A stretch of 41,300 nt of DNA from a virus. The notes under the pieces are model-generated. The model was not told the origin of the DNA, searched no databases, and was given only the letters and a program-made list of their open reading frames with translations. Made by a program: the position numbers and the translations under genes. Shown here piece by piece: positions 6,987 through 13,875 of the stretch. Where the stretch lies: positions 1-41,300 of IMG/VR virus record IMGVR_UViG_3300010885_038679; one strand, given 5' to 3'. Every line of letters begins with the position of its first letter. The stretch's first letter is position 1.

Positions 6987-7836
6987 ACAGGGTTTCTTTT
7001 AAGCTTTCATCGTGTTCAATGTTACAACGCCACATTAAGCGTTCGTCTTCAGCTTTTAAATCTAAGAATGTTCTGCTATGTACAAATGGCCAGTTGTCAT
7101 ATAGGACCATGTCATTTGGAGTCCATGTGTGCGTGTATACACATTCTGGAACAGCAGCCATTGCTTCCATGAGTTCTTCAACAATACCAGTTCCCATGCT
7201 TTTACCATTTAACTTGGTATCAATGATCCATGCATCAGTGACTCCGTGAAAGTTACATCTCGGGCTCCAGCGGCCAGTAATTGGTTGCTGTTTCATTGAA
7301 GGCCATTCAATAATGTCATTGCCAAGATGGTGCCAATTTTGCTGAACAATAGTACGTGCTTCCCAACGTGCTCTAAGTCTTGAATGTACTTCAGGATAAG
7401 CTTTTTCCATATCTAACCAAACAGTTAAACCTGCTTTTGGATTAGGCACAGTCTTCATGTAGATAATACGATGCGGAAACTGAATGCCGCCATCTACGCG
7501 ATTGGCAATGTCAGCATGCCAAGGCATTTCTTTGTCACCCAAACGAGCACTAATTTTGTTACTGATTGCTGTGATAAATTTTGGTTCGCCTGGGGATTCT
7601 GGGTCAAGTACAACTTCCCATTTTTCTGTACTATCATGATAGTTCTTTCCTGTCCACGGTTGTCCCCATAGCGCACAAAACTTCCAATAAGTTAGCTTGT
7701 CCCATTCAGGAGCATGTAATACTATCATTTTACGATCATACAGTAGCTTTCTCAATTCACGAGTATCTTGCTCAAAGATATCACTCATGTCTGTGATCTC
7801 TGTGCCCCAGTCTGGAAAGATGTTTTTTGTTTGCAT
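6976..7836 (-). CDS. TauD/TfdA-family 2OG-Fe(II) dioxygenase
   Basis: A 286-residue protein with the TauD signature: HAD (H107, D109) in EMPWHADIAN, distal H253 in NWPFVHSRTF and the 2-oxoglutarate arginine near R270 (ERLMWRCNI). Length fits the family (about 280-300). Relatives hydroxylate small molecules such as taurine or gamma-butyrobetaine, or act in natural-product pathways. The start has no Shine-Dalgarno and lies only a few bases from the predicted transcription start of the promoter at 7847-7874. Confidence 0.85.
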   Translation of the reverse strand: MQTKNIFPDWGTEITDMSDIFEQDTRELRKLLYDRKMIVLHAPEWDKLTYWKFCALWGQPWTGKNYHDSTEKWEVVLDPESPGEPKFITAISNKISARLGDKEMPWHADIANRVDGGIQFPHRIIYMKTVPNPKAGLTVWLDMEKAYPEVHSRLRARWEARTIVQQNWHHLGNDIIEWPSMKQQPITGRWSPRCNFHGVTDAWIIDTKLNGKSMGTGIVEELMEAMAAVPECVYTHTWTPNDMVLYDNWPFVHSRTFLDLKAEDERLMWRCNIEHDESLKETLYGK

Positions 7837-7846
7837 AATTGTATTT

Positions 7847-7874
7847 ACAATAGTTTATTTACTCAGTTTGTCAA
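7847..7874 (-). promoter_or_regulatory. Probable sigma70 promoter inside upstream gene end
   Basis: Perfect TTGACA (-35, 7869-7874), 16 bases, TATTGT (-10, 7847-7852) on the minus strand. The -35 box is inside the last codons of the gene at 7855-8094. Transcription would start about 4 bases before the ATG at 7836. The -10 box also lies in a perfect palindrome, ATTGTATTTACAAT (7839-7852), which might be an operator. Confidence 0.55.
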
Positions 7875-8094
7875 TCATGAGTCGTTCTGCTTCTTCTTTT
7901 ATTTGTAAATCGCGAGCTTCTGCTAGTAATGGCAAAATAGATTGTACCAAGTTAATGATCATCTCTTTACCTGGCTCTTCCAAACGGGAGTACGAATAAT
8001 TTGTGTTACTTACGTAGACGTATTTACGATTAGATAGCAACTCTTTTAATGAGCCCATTAATATGATAGTGGCTTGGTCGTTTAGGTTTGTCAT
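7855..8094 (-). CDS. Hypothetical small helical protein
   Basis: About 79 residues, mostly helical and charged, beginning MTNLNDQATI and ending ERLMIDKLSK. I prefer the ATG at 8094, 11 bases after the stop of the upstream gene, to the longer frame to 8187, which overlaps that gene by more than 80 bases. Lying directly after a tail-type gene, it could be a small virion or assembly protein. That is a guess. Confidence 0.55.
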   Translation of the reverse strand: MTNLNDQATIILMGSLKELLSNRKYVYVSNTNYSYSRLEEPGKEMIINLVQSILPLLAEARDLQIKEEAERLMIDKLSK

Positions 8095-8105
8095 TTTATG
8101 CTCTA

Positions 8106-8690
8106 TTATCTTATTAACCACTCGGCCACAGATTGCCCGTATAATTCTCCGTCCTGAAGTTTTAATCTTTTCCACAATGGATTGCATACGCTACCTTCTC
8201 TGACAACTGCTCTACCCAATAACACTACTATACCCCACTCTTGTCTTTCCCAACGTGGCAAGTACTGCGGTACCATCCCATTTTTTTGTTTAAATTCTTC
8301 TGATAATATTTCTCTTTGTAGTTTATGTCCATTTAGTTCGTAGTAATATGTTGCATTCTCCGGTATAGTAATACCTTCTGGTAAACGATCGGTTTCATAC
8401 CAGTGACGAAATCCTTTGTCAATCCATTCAACCATTACTTGGCCTTCCCAAAGTAATCTACCAGCAACATCTCTTAAATGTTTTCCGTGCCATTCCTGTG
8501 GACTAGCATTGCTAATAGCCGCTACACTGGTATTGTCCCCGCCAACAACTCCAATGGGCACATCATTGGCGCTGGCAACTCTAATTTTATCACCGCTATA
8601 AAGTGCAACTGTTAGTCCGGTTCGATCCTCGTTGTTTGGGTTACCATCATCCCACTCAAACATTTCGGCATAGCCGCTTGCTATTTTCAT
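8106..8690 (-). CDS. Peptidase G2 / autoproteolytic tail-appendage-like protein
   Basis: A 194-residue protein. The N-terminal third (GYAEMFEWDDGNPNNEDRTG, then LYSGDKIRVAS and VPIGVVGG) matches the start of the peptidase G2 / IMC autoproteolytic cleavage domain found at the C-terminus of phage neck-appendage and tail-spike proteins. There the domain acts as a trimerisation chaperone that cuts itself off. Here it stands alone with no long fibre upstream, so it may be a free chaperone or a split fibre tip. Its ATG overlaps the stop of the nucleosidase gene (ATGA). Confidence 0.65.
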   Translation of the reverse strand: MKIASGYAEMFEWDDGNPNNEDRTGLTVALYSGDKIRVASANDVPIGVVGGDNTSVAAISNASPQEWHGKHLRDVAGRLLWEGQVMVEWIDKGFRHWYETDRLPEGITIPENATYYYELNGHKLQREILSEEFKQKNGMVPQYLPRWERQEWGIVVLLGRAVVREGSVCNPLWKRLKLQDGELYGQSVAEWLIR

Positions 8691-9244
8691 TTAGGTTCCA
8701 ATTTAATTTTTAATTCTTCTAACACTTGTCTGTAAAGTGGTTCTCCAGATGACACTTGTTCTTTCCAAGTTGTACCGGCGCCCACATCTGCAGGGTCACT
8801 GATGTACTTCCATATTTCGATATCAAGTCCAAGTGTATTTGCTACCTTGGCCACGCTGTATGCCTCCATGTCGACTACATCACATTCTACTCGAAGCTTG
8901 TTGGGTTCAGTAATAAAGATATCACCTGACGCACAAGTCTTACCTATACCGGGCATGATAATCATACTTACAGGATCATTGAAGTGAATACCCGGTTGCA
9001 TGCCAAGTGCCATCAAGTTTACGTCATGTTGCCATACAGTATTGATACGATGTACGCCATGCCCCAATCTAATGCCGCCTGCTGTACCCATGTTGATAAT
9101 GCGCCTGGGATGGTATATGTGACATAGCCGCATTAGATTTATTGCGGCATTGACCTTGCCTACTCCAATGCAATGCACATTAGAGTATTCTTTAAAAAGA
9201 CCTGGTGCTTCATCTTCTAAAGCAAACACAATTAGATCATTCAT
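8687..9244 (-). CDS. 5'-methylthioadenosine/S-adenosylhomocysteine nucleosidase-like
   Basis: A 185-residue member of the PNP/UDP phosphorylase superfamily. FALEDEAPGL (E10/E12 region), NMGTAGG, ASGDIFI, VVDMEAY (M126, E127) and ISDPAD (D150) match the ribose-, purine-binding and catalytic residues of MTA/SAH nucleosidases. It would split MTA, SAH or 5'-deoxyadenosine into adenine and a ribose derivative. It is slightly shorter than cellular enzymes (about 230). It overlaps the adenine phosphoribosyltransferase gene, which would use the adenine released. Confidence 0.85.
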   Translation of the reverse strand: MNDLIVFALEDEAPGLFKEYSNVHCIGVGKVNAAINLMRLCHIYHPRRIINMGTAGGIRLGHGVHRINTVWQHDVNLMALGMQPGIHFNDPVSMIIMPGIGKTCASGDIFITEPNKLRVECDVVDMEAYSVAKVANTLGLDIEIWKYISDPADVGAGTTWKEQVSSGEPLYRQVLEELKIKLEPK

Positions 9245-9788
9245 TTAGTAGCCCATGTACAGCAACACCTTGCTCGGTTAAAAGTGTTTTACCACCTAAG
9301 AAGGAAAGATTAATCAGGACAGCAACTGTCATTGATGAATATGCAATACCCAAGTTATTGTGTAATAGTTTGCAAATTGCTTGTGCTGTTCCGCCAGTGG
9401 CCAACACATCATCAACAATGAGAACAGGTCTGTCACCTGCTTGTATATTTTGCTGTATCTCCAGTGTGTCTGTGCCATACTCCAACTCATAACTTTGACT
9501 CCACACATCTCCGGGTAGCTTTCCGGGTTTACGCACAACCGTCATTGGCAAGTGTGACTTGATTGACAATGCTGAACCAAATATAAAACCACGAGCATCT
9601 GGAGCAAATATTTCTTTTGCAGTAGCTTGCCTGGCCACTAAAGAAAACCAGTCTATGGCATGTGCAAATGCCATTGGTTGTTGGGCCAGTTCTACTGTAT
9701 TTTTGTATGAGATGCCAGGCTTGGGCCAATCTTTATAAACCGGTATTGCATTTTTTACGCTGGCAATAATATGAGATGGAATATACAT
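9237..9788 (-). CDS. Adenine phosphoribosyltransferase-like
   Basis: A 183-residue type I phosphoribosyltransferase. The PRPP-binding motif VLIVDDVLATGGTA (residues 122-135) and APDARGFIFG (62-71, cf. EARGF in APRT) identify it as adenine phosphoribosyltransferase-like: adenine + PRPP to AMP + PPi. Its end overlaps the nucleosidase start by 8 bases, so the pair forms an adenine-salvage cassette. It begins immediately after a terminator. A TATAAT box lies about 7 bases before the ATG but without a well-spaced -35, so a near-leaderless start is possible. Confidence 0.85.
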   Translation of the reverse strand: MYIPSHIIASVKNAIPVYKDWPKPGISYKNTVELAQQPMAFAHAIDWFSLVARQATAKEIFAPDARGFIFGSALSIKSHLPMTVVRKPGKLPGDVWSQSYELEYGTDTLEIQQNIQAGDRPVLIVDDVLATGGTAQAICKLLHNNLGIAYSSMTVAVLINLSFLGGKTLLTEQGVAVHGLLNE

Positions 9789-9825
9789 GTATATAATTAT
9801 ACATTTGTCACCTGCTGTGTTTAGT

Positions 9826-9850
9826 CAAAAAAAGCCCGCCCGAGCGGGTA
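9826..9850 (-). terminator. Rho-independent terminator
   Basis: A GC-rich hairpin CCCGC / GCGGG (9835-9839 with 9844-9848, 4-base loop) followed on the minus strand by seven T. It lies just after the stop of the gene at 9853-10551 and separates it from the adenine-salvage genes. Confidence 0.9.
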
Positions 9851-9852
9851 TT

Positions 9853-10551
9853 TTAAATTGCAATCTTGACTCTGGTCAGTCTGGTTTCTTGAGCACCATC
9901 TCTGTCTTTTCCATGTGCCTTAACAACTCCAACTATGGGAAACTGTTCAGGAGTATCGGGCCACATGTCAACAGTCTTGCTACTGGTCCAAAAGTACAAG
10001 TTAGTTCCGTCTGTAGCACGAACTACACTACCGGCAAATACCTTGCCTGCAAATTTATTGATTACAGTAACATCAAGGCGTAGGTGTTGGCCCACAGCAC
10101 CTTGGTGAATACTGGTTGCAATAACTTTATTTAGAGTTTCTTGCCGCTGTTCTTTTACAACTTCTTTATGGTAGCGAGCACCAAGACATGCCATGTATGC
10201 CAGGCCCATGTTAGCGTCAATATCTTCTTGCGTGATAAAATTCATAATCTTTTGATCAAAGTCATTCGTTTTACCACCCAGCATACTAAATGCAAGCCCT
10301 TGAAAATGCTCTGCCATCTTAGCACCCAGTTCTCTGTCGGCGTCAGTAACATTAGGAAAGCTCAGTGCAACTTGTGTCTTGATCAACTCGCGATTGGGAT
10401 GCAGTTTAACATTGCCAGTATCTTGATCCATCTCAGGAAACTTGATATACTTTCCTTCGTTGATGCGGTCAGCAAAGGCCACCAAGGCCCATGCATCCGC
10501 AATAGGTAATTTCTGTTCTTTGAGAAAACGCTTTTTTTGTGCTTGGTCCAT
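9853..10551 (-). CDS. Hypothetical phage protein, ~232 residues
   Basis: Begins MDQAQKKRFLKEQKLPIADAW. The middle is helical. The C-terminal ~80 residues (LRLDVTVINKFAGKVFAGSVVRATDGTNLYFWTS..) look like an OB- or beta-barrel domain. The ATG at 10551 is chosen because of a GAGGA ribosome site and a 7-base gap after the upstream stop; the longer frame to 10644 overlaps that gene. I recognise no family. An association with nucleic acid is possible given the barrel, but is not shown. A strong terminator follows. Confidence 0.7.
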   Translation of the reverse strand: MDQAQKKRFLKEQKLPIADAWALVAFADRINEGKYIKFPEMDQDTGNVKLHPNRELIKTQVALSFPNVTDADRELGAKMAEHFQGLAFSMLGGKTNDFDQKIMNFITQEDIDANMGLAYMACLGARYHKEVVKEQRQETLNKVIATSIHQGAVGQHLRLDVTVINKFAGKVFAGSVVRATDGTNLYFWTSSKTVDMWPDTPEQFPIVGVVKAHGKDRDGAQETRLTRVKIAI

Positions 10552-10558
10552 GGTGTCC

Positions 10559-10753
10559 TCAGAAGGCAAAGGTTCTAACCCAATCAAAGTGAGTACTGGC
10601 GGGCACCCACTTGAATTGTTCTTTCTTACGTTCAGGCTTTTCAAAGTCCATGCAAACCATTACCCAACCACGCTCTGTAGAGAACGCAACTGTGTCAGCA
10701 ACACGAACGACTTCGACTAACCTATCTTTCATTCTTGCCACAGTAACAGTCAT
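10559..10753 (-). CDS. Hypothetical small protein
   Basis: A 64-residue protein with a beta-rich first half and a Lys/Trp-rich second half (ERKKEQFKWVPAS). A very strong ribosome site (AGGAGGT) lies 5 bases before the ATG at 10753, and the gap to the gene upstream is 9 bases. Hence a real coding gene, cotranscribed with 10763-11152. Function unknown. Confidence 0.65.
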   Translation of the reverse strand: MTVTVARMKDRLVEVVRVADTVAFSTERGWVMVCMDFEKPERKKEQFKWVPASTHFDWVRTFAF

Positions 10754-10762
10754 AATGACCTC

Positions 10763-11152
10763 CTATGCTAACTTTTCATATTCCAAACTAACACCCTCTG
10801 AGTAGTAGCCGTTTGACTCACCTAACCAGCGAATGTCGACCCAACCTTTGAAGGTTGCAAATTTGTAAAAGGTCCAAGTGTATGACTCATTGCCTTCGAA
10901 GCCATCCACTTCGCCACCAACTGCTTCTTCTGCTACCAAGATAGGAGTGCCTACCAAGTCTTGCAAGTCGCCAACGATGTCGTTTACTTCTACAGATTCG
11001 CAACAATCTTGGAAGTGCATAAATGTAAAAGTTTCTTTGTCGGTTGCAAAGACAATTTCACGTGAGCCTACTTCACCAGTGACACTGGTAAAGACTTTGC
11101 CAATCATGTCTTTCAATCCAACTGTCATGTTCAATGTTTTTTCGTAAGTCAT
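10763..11152 (-). CDS. Hypothetical phage protein, DUF7448-like
   Basis: A 129-residue acidic protein. The central DCCESVEVNDIVGDL and the C-terminal TFYKFATFKGWVDIRWLGESNGYYSEGVSLEY match a widespread phage/bacterial unknown family that I believe is DUF7448 (from memory). I set the start at 11152 (MTYEK, ribosome site AAAGGAA) and not 11167. The promoter at 11382-11410 gives it an unusually long leader of about 220 bases, which is antisense to a structured RNA at 11171-11367. That arrangement suggests control at the leader. Confidence 0.7.
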   Translation of the reverse strand: MTYEKTLNMTVGLKDMIGKVFTSVTGEVGSREIVFATDKETFTFMHFQDCCESVEVNDIVGDLQDLVGTPILVAEEAVGGEVDGFEGNESYTWTFYKFATFKGWVDIRWLGESNGYYSEGVSLEYEKLA

Positions 11153-11170
11153 TTTTATTCCTTTCATTTA

Positions 11171-11367
11171 TAATAGGAGGGAACCATGTGGATCTCATTC
11201 TGCTGGGTTTGCGAAGCCCAGTCACCACGGTCATTACTGCCAGATACTTCCGTCAACCATTTGGATCTATTGCTAGTCCTCAGTCTTCATGCGTTGTAAG
11301 ATTGCGCCAAACGCCTTGGTGCTCCTCTCTTACGGTCCGCCTAACGGATCTGGTAACCCTTTTATTT
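11171..11367 (+). ncRNA. Candidate structured RNA, multi-branched, plus strand
   Basis: No convincing coding frame fills this stretch. Pairing by hand on the plus strand gives a closing stem (11172-11181 with 11357-11366, then 11183-11186 with 11351-11354). Branches are 11203-11210/11214-11221, 11263-11269/11274-11279, a two-part arm 11296-11301/11328-11333 and 11304-11310/11316-11322, and 11334-11339/11345-11350, which abuts the closing stem. At least five pairs are G-U on the plus strand and would be A-C mismatches on the minus strand, which argues that the plus strand is the functional RNA. A TATAAT at 11169-11174 is poorly supported by a -35 box. No known family recognised. Confidence 0.45.
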
Positions 11368-11381
11368 CTTGCTATGTATCT

Positions 11382-11410
11382 ATTATAGTACTTTTAGGGC
11401 CACTTGTCAA
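11382..11410 (-). promoter_or_regulatory. Consensus sigma70 promoter with long leader
   Basis: Perfect TTGACA (-35, 11405-11410), 17 bases, perfect TATAAT (-10, 11382-11387) on the minus strand. The first gene starts at 11152, so the leader is about 220 bases. Seven bases upstream of the -35 box lies a perfect 9+4+9 inverted repeat (11418-11439). Confidence 0.9.
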
Positions 11411-11417
11411 CCATTTT

Positions 11418-11439
11418 GTTGTTGTATTTTTACAACAAC
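11418..11439. promoter_or_regulatory. Palindromic GTTGTTGTA-N4-TACAACAAC element, copy 2
   Basis: A perfect inverted repeat of two 9-base arms around TTTT, just upstream of the promoter at 11382-11410 and just after the stop of the gene at 11445. Its core (11421-11436) matches the elements at 2252-2267 and 11787-11802. It might also work as a weak hairpin terminator for 11445-11729, but no T-run follows on the minus strand. An operator is more likely. Confidence 0.55.
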
Positions 11440-11444
11440 GCTAC

Positions 11445-11729
11445 TTACTTTTTAGGCAAATCTTTTGCCATCTCGTACCACCGGGTAGCTTGTTTATAGT
11501 TAAAATTTGGGTGTCTGTACATATAATCTCGCTTGCGCTCTGCCGCCTCTAGGGCATCTAGCATACGCATTTTATCGTTAAACGGTAAAGACATTAATAC
11601 TCGGTTCATATCTGTAATGTCTAGCATATACTCCACCCATTTTTCTGTAGCTTTTATATTATAAAAACTCCCATATGCTTTACGATTATTGGCACTTGTA
11701 TATTTGCTTATAAAGTTTTTAGCTTGCAT
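11445..11729 (-). CDS. Hypothetical small protein
   Basis: A 94-residue basic, helical protein beginning MQAKNFISKYTSANN. A strong ribosome site (AAAGGAG) precedes the ATG at 11729. The longer GTG frame to 11771 is rejected because it runs through the -10 box of its own promoter. It appears to be a single-gene unit with its own promoter and upstream palindrome. Family unknown. Confidence 0.65.
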   Translation of the reverse strand: MQAKNFISKYTSANNRKAYGSFYNIKATEKWVEYMLDITDMNRVLMSLPFNDKMRMLDALEAAERKRDYMYRHPNFNYKQATRWYEMAKDLPKK

Positions 11730-11749
11730 ACTTTCTCCTTTAATTAAAC

Positions 11750-11778
11750 AGTATAACACAAACTGGCTCACCTGTCAA
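11750..11778 (-). promoter_or_regulatory. Sigma70-type promoter
   Basis: Perfect TTGACA (-35, 11773-11778), 17 bases, TATACT (-10, 11750-11755) on the minus strand, driving the gene starting at 11729. A palindromic element sits 8 bases upstream of the -35 box. Confidence 0.85.
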
Positions 11779-11786
11779 GATACGCT

Positions 11787-11802
11787 GTTGCATTTTTACA
11801 AC
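11787..11802. promoter_or_regulatory. Palindromic GTTG-N8-CAAC element, copy 3
   Basis: GTTGCATTTTTACAAC, a third copy of the palindrome found at 2252-2267 and 11421-11436, again just upstream of a sigma70 promoter. It lies in the divergent gap between the gene at 11729 and the plus-strand oxygenase at 11818, so it could affect both. Confidence 0.5.
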
Positions 11803-11817
11803 ACTAAATATCTCACT

Positions 11818-12486
11818 ATGAACCCCAGTGTACTTGATCCTCTGACAGACGAACAACGTCTGTCACTTATTTCTTGTTTTGAAAACAATAGTCAAATAAA
11901 AATTCTACCTCAACGTAAATTTGCTCTTGACCTAGAGCCAGCATTAGAAATAGTCAGACCCATCATTGATGGTGTGCTAGGAGCAGGTACATGGGAAGTT
12001 GCTGGCGGCAATTTCTTTGAGACTGAAACAGGATATCGTGTACATGCAGACACAGGCAAAGAAGGTCCCGGCAAGGTGTTACAGACATTTGTGTTTCCGC
12101 TACGTCAGGAATTTCGAGACGATGTTCCTGTCAGACTGGAACGCAATAGATTTCTAGTCCTGAATCAAACATGGACAGGTGATGCGGCATTCTTCTTGCG
12201 TGGTGAAACTGTAGAGCCCAACGAATATAATCAGGTCATCACAGATTATAAAGATGTTGGAAACTTAGATGATATGGAGACCATGGATGGTATACTACTG
12301 GACCATTGTCCTCATTTGGACATTAGAAACTTTGCAGGACTTACAGTAGATAAACACTGGCAATGGATTCCAGGAGTACCAATGACATTCCCTCGCAATC
12401 GTTTACATGTCAGTAGTGCGTTCCCGCGCAACGGCATTAAACGCAAACTAGGTTTAAGTATTTTTACTTCACGCCCGGGTCAGTAA
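11818..12486 (+). CDS. 2OG-Fe(II) oxygenase-like protein
   Basis: A 222-residue protein beginning MNPSVLDPLTDEQ. GYRVHADTG supplies an HxD (H76, D78), LHVSSAF a distal His (H197), and KRKLGLSIF a basic residue for 2-oxoglutarate (R209). This is the order seen in prolyl-hydroxylase-like oxygenases. The ATG at 11818 is preferred; the longer frame to 11689 runs through a minus-strand gene and promoter. It is the second plus-strand gene of the window and converges on the PP-loop gene, overlapping its end by 23 bases. Neither a clear promoter nor a Shine-Dalgarno is seen. Confidence 0.7.
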   Translation: MNPSVLDPLTDEQRLSLISCFENNSQIKILPQRKFALDLEPALEIVRPIIDGVLGAGTWEVAGGNFFETETGYRVHADTGKEGPGKVLQTFVFPLRQEFRDDVPVRLERNRFLVLNQTWTGDAAFFLRGETVEPNEYNQVITDYKDVGNLDDMETMDGILLDHCPHLDIRNFAGLTVDKHWQWIPGVPMTFPRNRLHVSSAFPRNGIKRKLGLSIFTSRPGQ

Positions 12487-13111
12487 ACTCTAACTGACTT
12501 AGTGCCCACTCACGTTCCTTGCAGTTATAACATTCTCCACAACGCCCTTCGGTTAGTGCTGTGCAACTATGTGTAAGCTCAATCAAAGGCCATACATCAA
12601 ATATGTCATACAAACTTAGTGTATGGCGTTTATCTACTAAGGCAAATGGACAAGTGGTGCCTGGCAATTCTACACTGGCAGGTCGACTTGGGTATTCTCC
12701 AGGCAACTCGATTAGCACACGATCAGGGTGTGCTTGGCTTCCATAAAAGATATGTTCAATACTGTGTTTAGACCTAGCTTCATATTCGCCTGTGCGGCCT
12801 TGTTGACTATGATGCACCGTTGGGTCACCAACCTTGATGGGGTCTGGCAGTTGTTCGATTGTAAGTTCAAGCTTGTTTCTAACCCATTCAACAATGGGTT
12901 TAACATAGTCCCATGCTCCATCAGGACGAGCAACAGTAAACGGAACTATCTCTTGTGAGCTCTTATCCATCCTACGCTCTAAGCATAGTAGATATAACAG
13001 CGCCGCAGAATCTGCGCCACCGCTTAACATTACTCCAATTCGTTGCTTGCCTTCAGGTAGTTTAATATCTACCTGTTTGATAAAATTGTCTTTGCCTACT
13101 GTGATTCTCAT
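12464..13111 (-). CDS. QueC-like PP-loop ATPase with zinc site
   Basis: A 215-residue protein. The N-terminal RIGVMLSGGADSAALL carries the SGGxDS PP-loop (residues 30-36) of N-type ATP pyrophosphatases. The C-terminus has SC-x7-C-x2-C-x2-C (C183, C191, C194, C197), the zinc site typical of 7-cyano-7-deazaguanine synthase (QueC). QueC-type enzymes make preQ0, and phages use the pathway to replace guanine in DNA. No QueD, QueE, FolE or transglycosylase gene is in the window, and the middle of the protein diverges from QueC. It could therefore be another PP-loop ligase or thiolation enzyme. It starts 1 base after the stop of the oxygenase gene. Confidence 0.7.
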   Translation of the reverse strand: MRITVGKDNFIKQVDIKLPEGKQRIGVMLSGGADSAALLYLLCLERRMDKSSQEIVPFTVARPDGAWDYVKPIVEWVRNKLELTIEQLPDPIKVGDPTVHHSQQGRTGEYEARSKHSIEHIFYGSQAHPDRVLIELPGEYPSRPASVELPGTTCPFALVDKRHTLSLYDIFDVWPLIELTHSCTALTEGRCGECYNCKEREWALSQLEFTDPGVK

Positions 13112-13112
13112 G

Positions 13113-13859
13113 TTAGTGTCTATGTTGTAAGTGTTTTAGTACCTTGTCTACATTTGCTGGTGTAAACGGTACATTAAGAATTAAGTGCCAACTATTGTCA
13201 GCCCATGAAATTGTTCTGTGTGTTTTTCGAGTGTTTACATAATACACTCGGCCTAGTTCAATGTTTACTTTTTTATCATCCATCCACCAATCGTATTCCA
13301 GCGGGCCGCAGTTCTTTAAGAATGCAACAAGACGAAAGCATGGCCTTGGCAGGCCTGGATGGTCTCTGTGTGGCACAAAATAACCGCCAATGCCCGAGTT
13401 GACAATAAATGTTCTGCCCAATGGATTCCACTCATCTAAGAAATCTTTCAAACTATCAAGTCCGAGATGTGCTTGGTCACAGTCTTGGTACAATTGTGTA
13501 GGAACACAAAACTCATGCTCAAATGGCACTCGTCCCAATTTGTTTGTTGCTTCTGGAATACTTGGAGGACTGCGATGGTCCCAACCAGGAATTGTTGTAA
13601 GTGTCATTGACCGACGATTATTTGGACGGTCTGTTCTTGGAAGGTAATCTACCCAATCTGTGCTGTATTTTTCTGTAATTACCTTGTCAATGCTGTGTGC
13701 ATCCAGGTGCCAATCTAACGGCTCAAAGTCCCCCAGTTGCAACAATGCCAGTTCTGCGGCCACTAATTCTGGACGCATAATGCCCATGCCTTGTCGGCTT
13801 CCACTAACTCCGTCACCAACAACTGCGTTTGGATTATTTTGATTGAATAAGTTTGTCAT
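13113..13859 (-). CDS. 2OG-Fe(II) oxygenase-like protein (Asp/Asn hydroxylase type)
   Basis: A 248-residue protein from the ATG at 13859 (MTNLFNQ). YFVPHRDHPG gives HxD (H164, D166). GRVYYVNTRKTHRTISW gives the distal His (H214), and a beta-rich C-terminus (WHLILNV) completes the jelly-roll pattern. Substrate unknown. No Shine-Dalgarno is seen before the start. A 7-bp hairpin (13876-13902) lies in the 49-base gap to the SprT-like gene. Confidence 0.75.
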   Translation of the reverse strand: MTNLFNQNNPNAVVGDGVSGSRQGMGIMRPELVAAELALLQLGDFEPLDWHLDAHSIDKVITEKYSTDWVDYLPRTDRPNNRRSMTLTTIPGWDHRSPPSIPEATNKLGRVPFEHEFCVPTQLYQDCDQAHLGLDSLKDFLDEWNPLGRTFIVNSGIGGYFVPHRDHPGLPRPCFRLVAFLKNCGPLEYDWWMDDKKVNIELGRVYYVNTRKTHRTISWADNSWHLILNVPFTPANVDKVLKHLQHRH

Positions 13860-13875
13860 ACAAATAGTTATCACT

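Noticed and set aside
11185-11297. A plus-strand reading frame of about 37 codons with an AGGAGGG-like site before its ATG
   Set aside because: The apparent ribosome site overlaps a TATAAT box and the closing stem of the RNA, and the translated sequence (many Leu/Ser, no domain) looks like non-coding drift. I keep the structured-RNA reading.
11171-11367. Match of GACGGAAGTA on the minus strand to the core of the glutamine (glnA / Downstream-peptide) riboswitch
   Set aside because: The ten bases fit, but the flanking hairpin and closing stem of that family are missing, and pairing in this region favours the plus strand. Chance is more likely.
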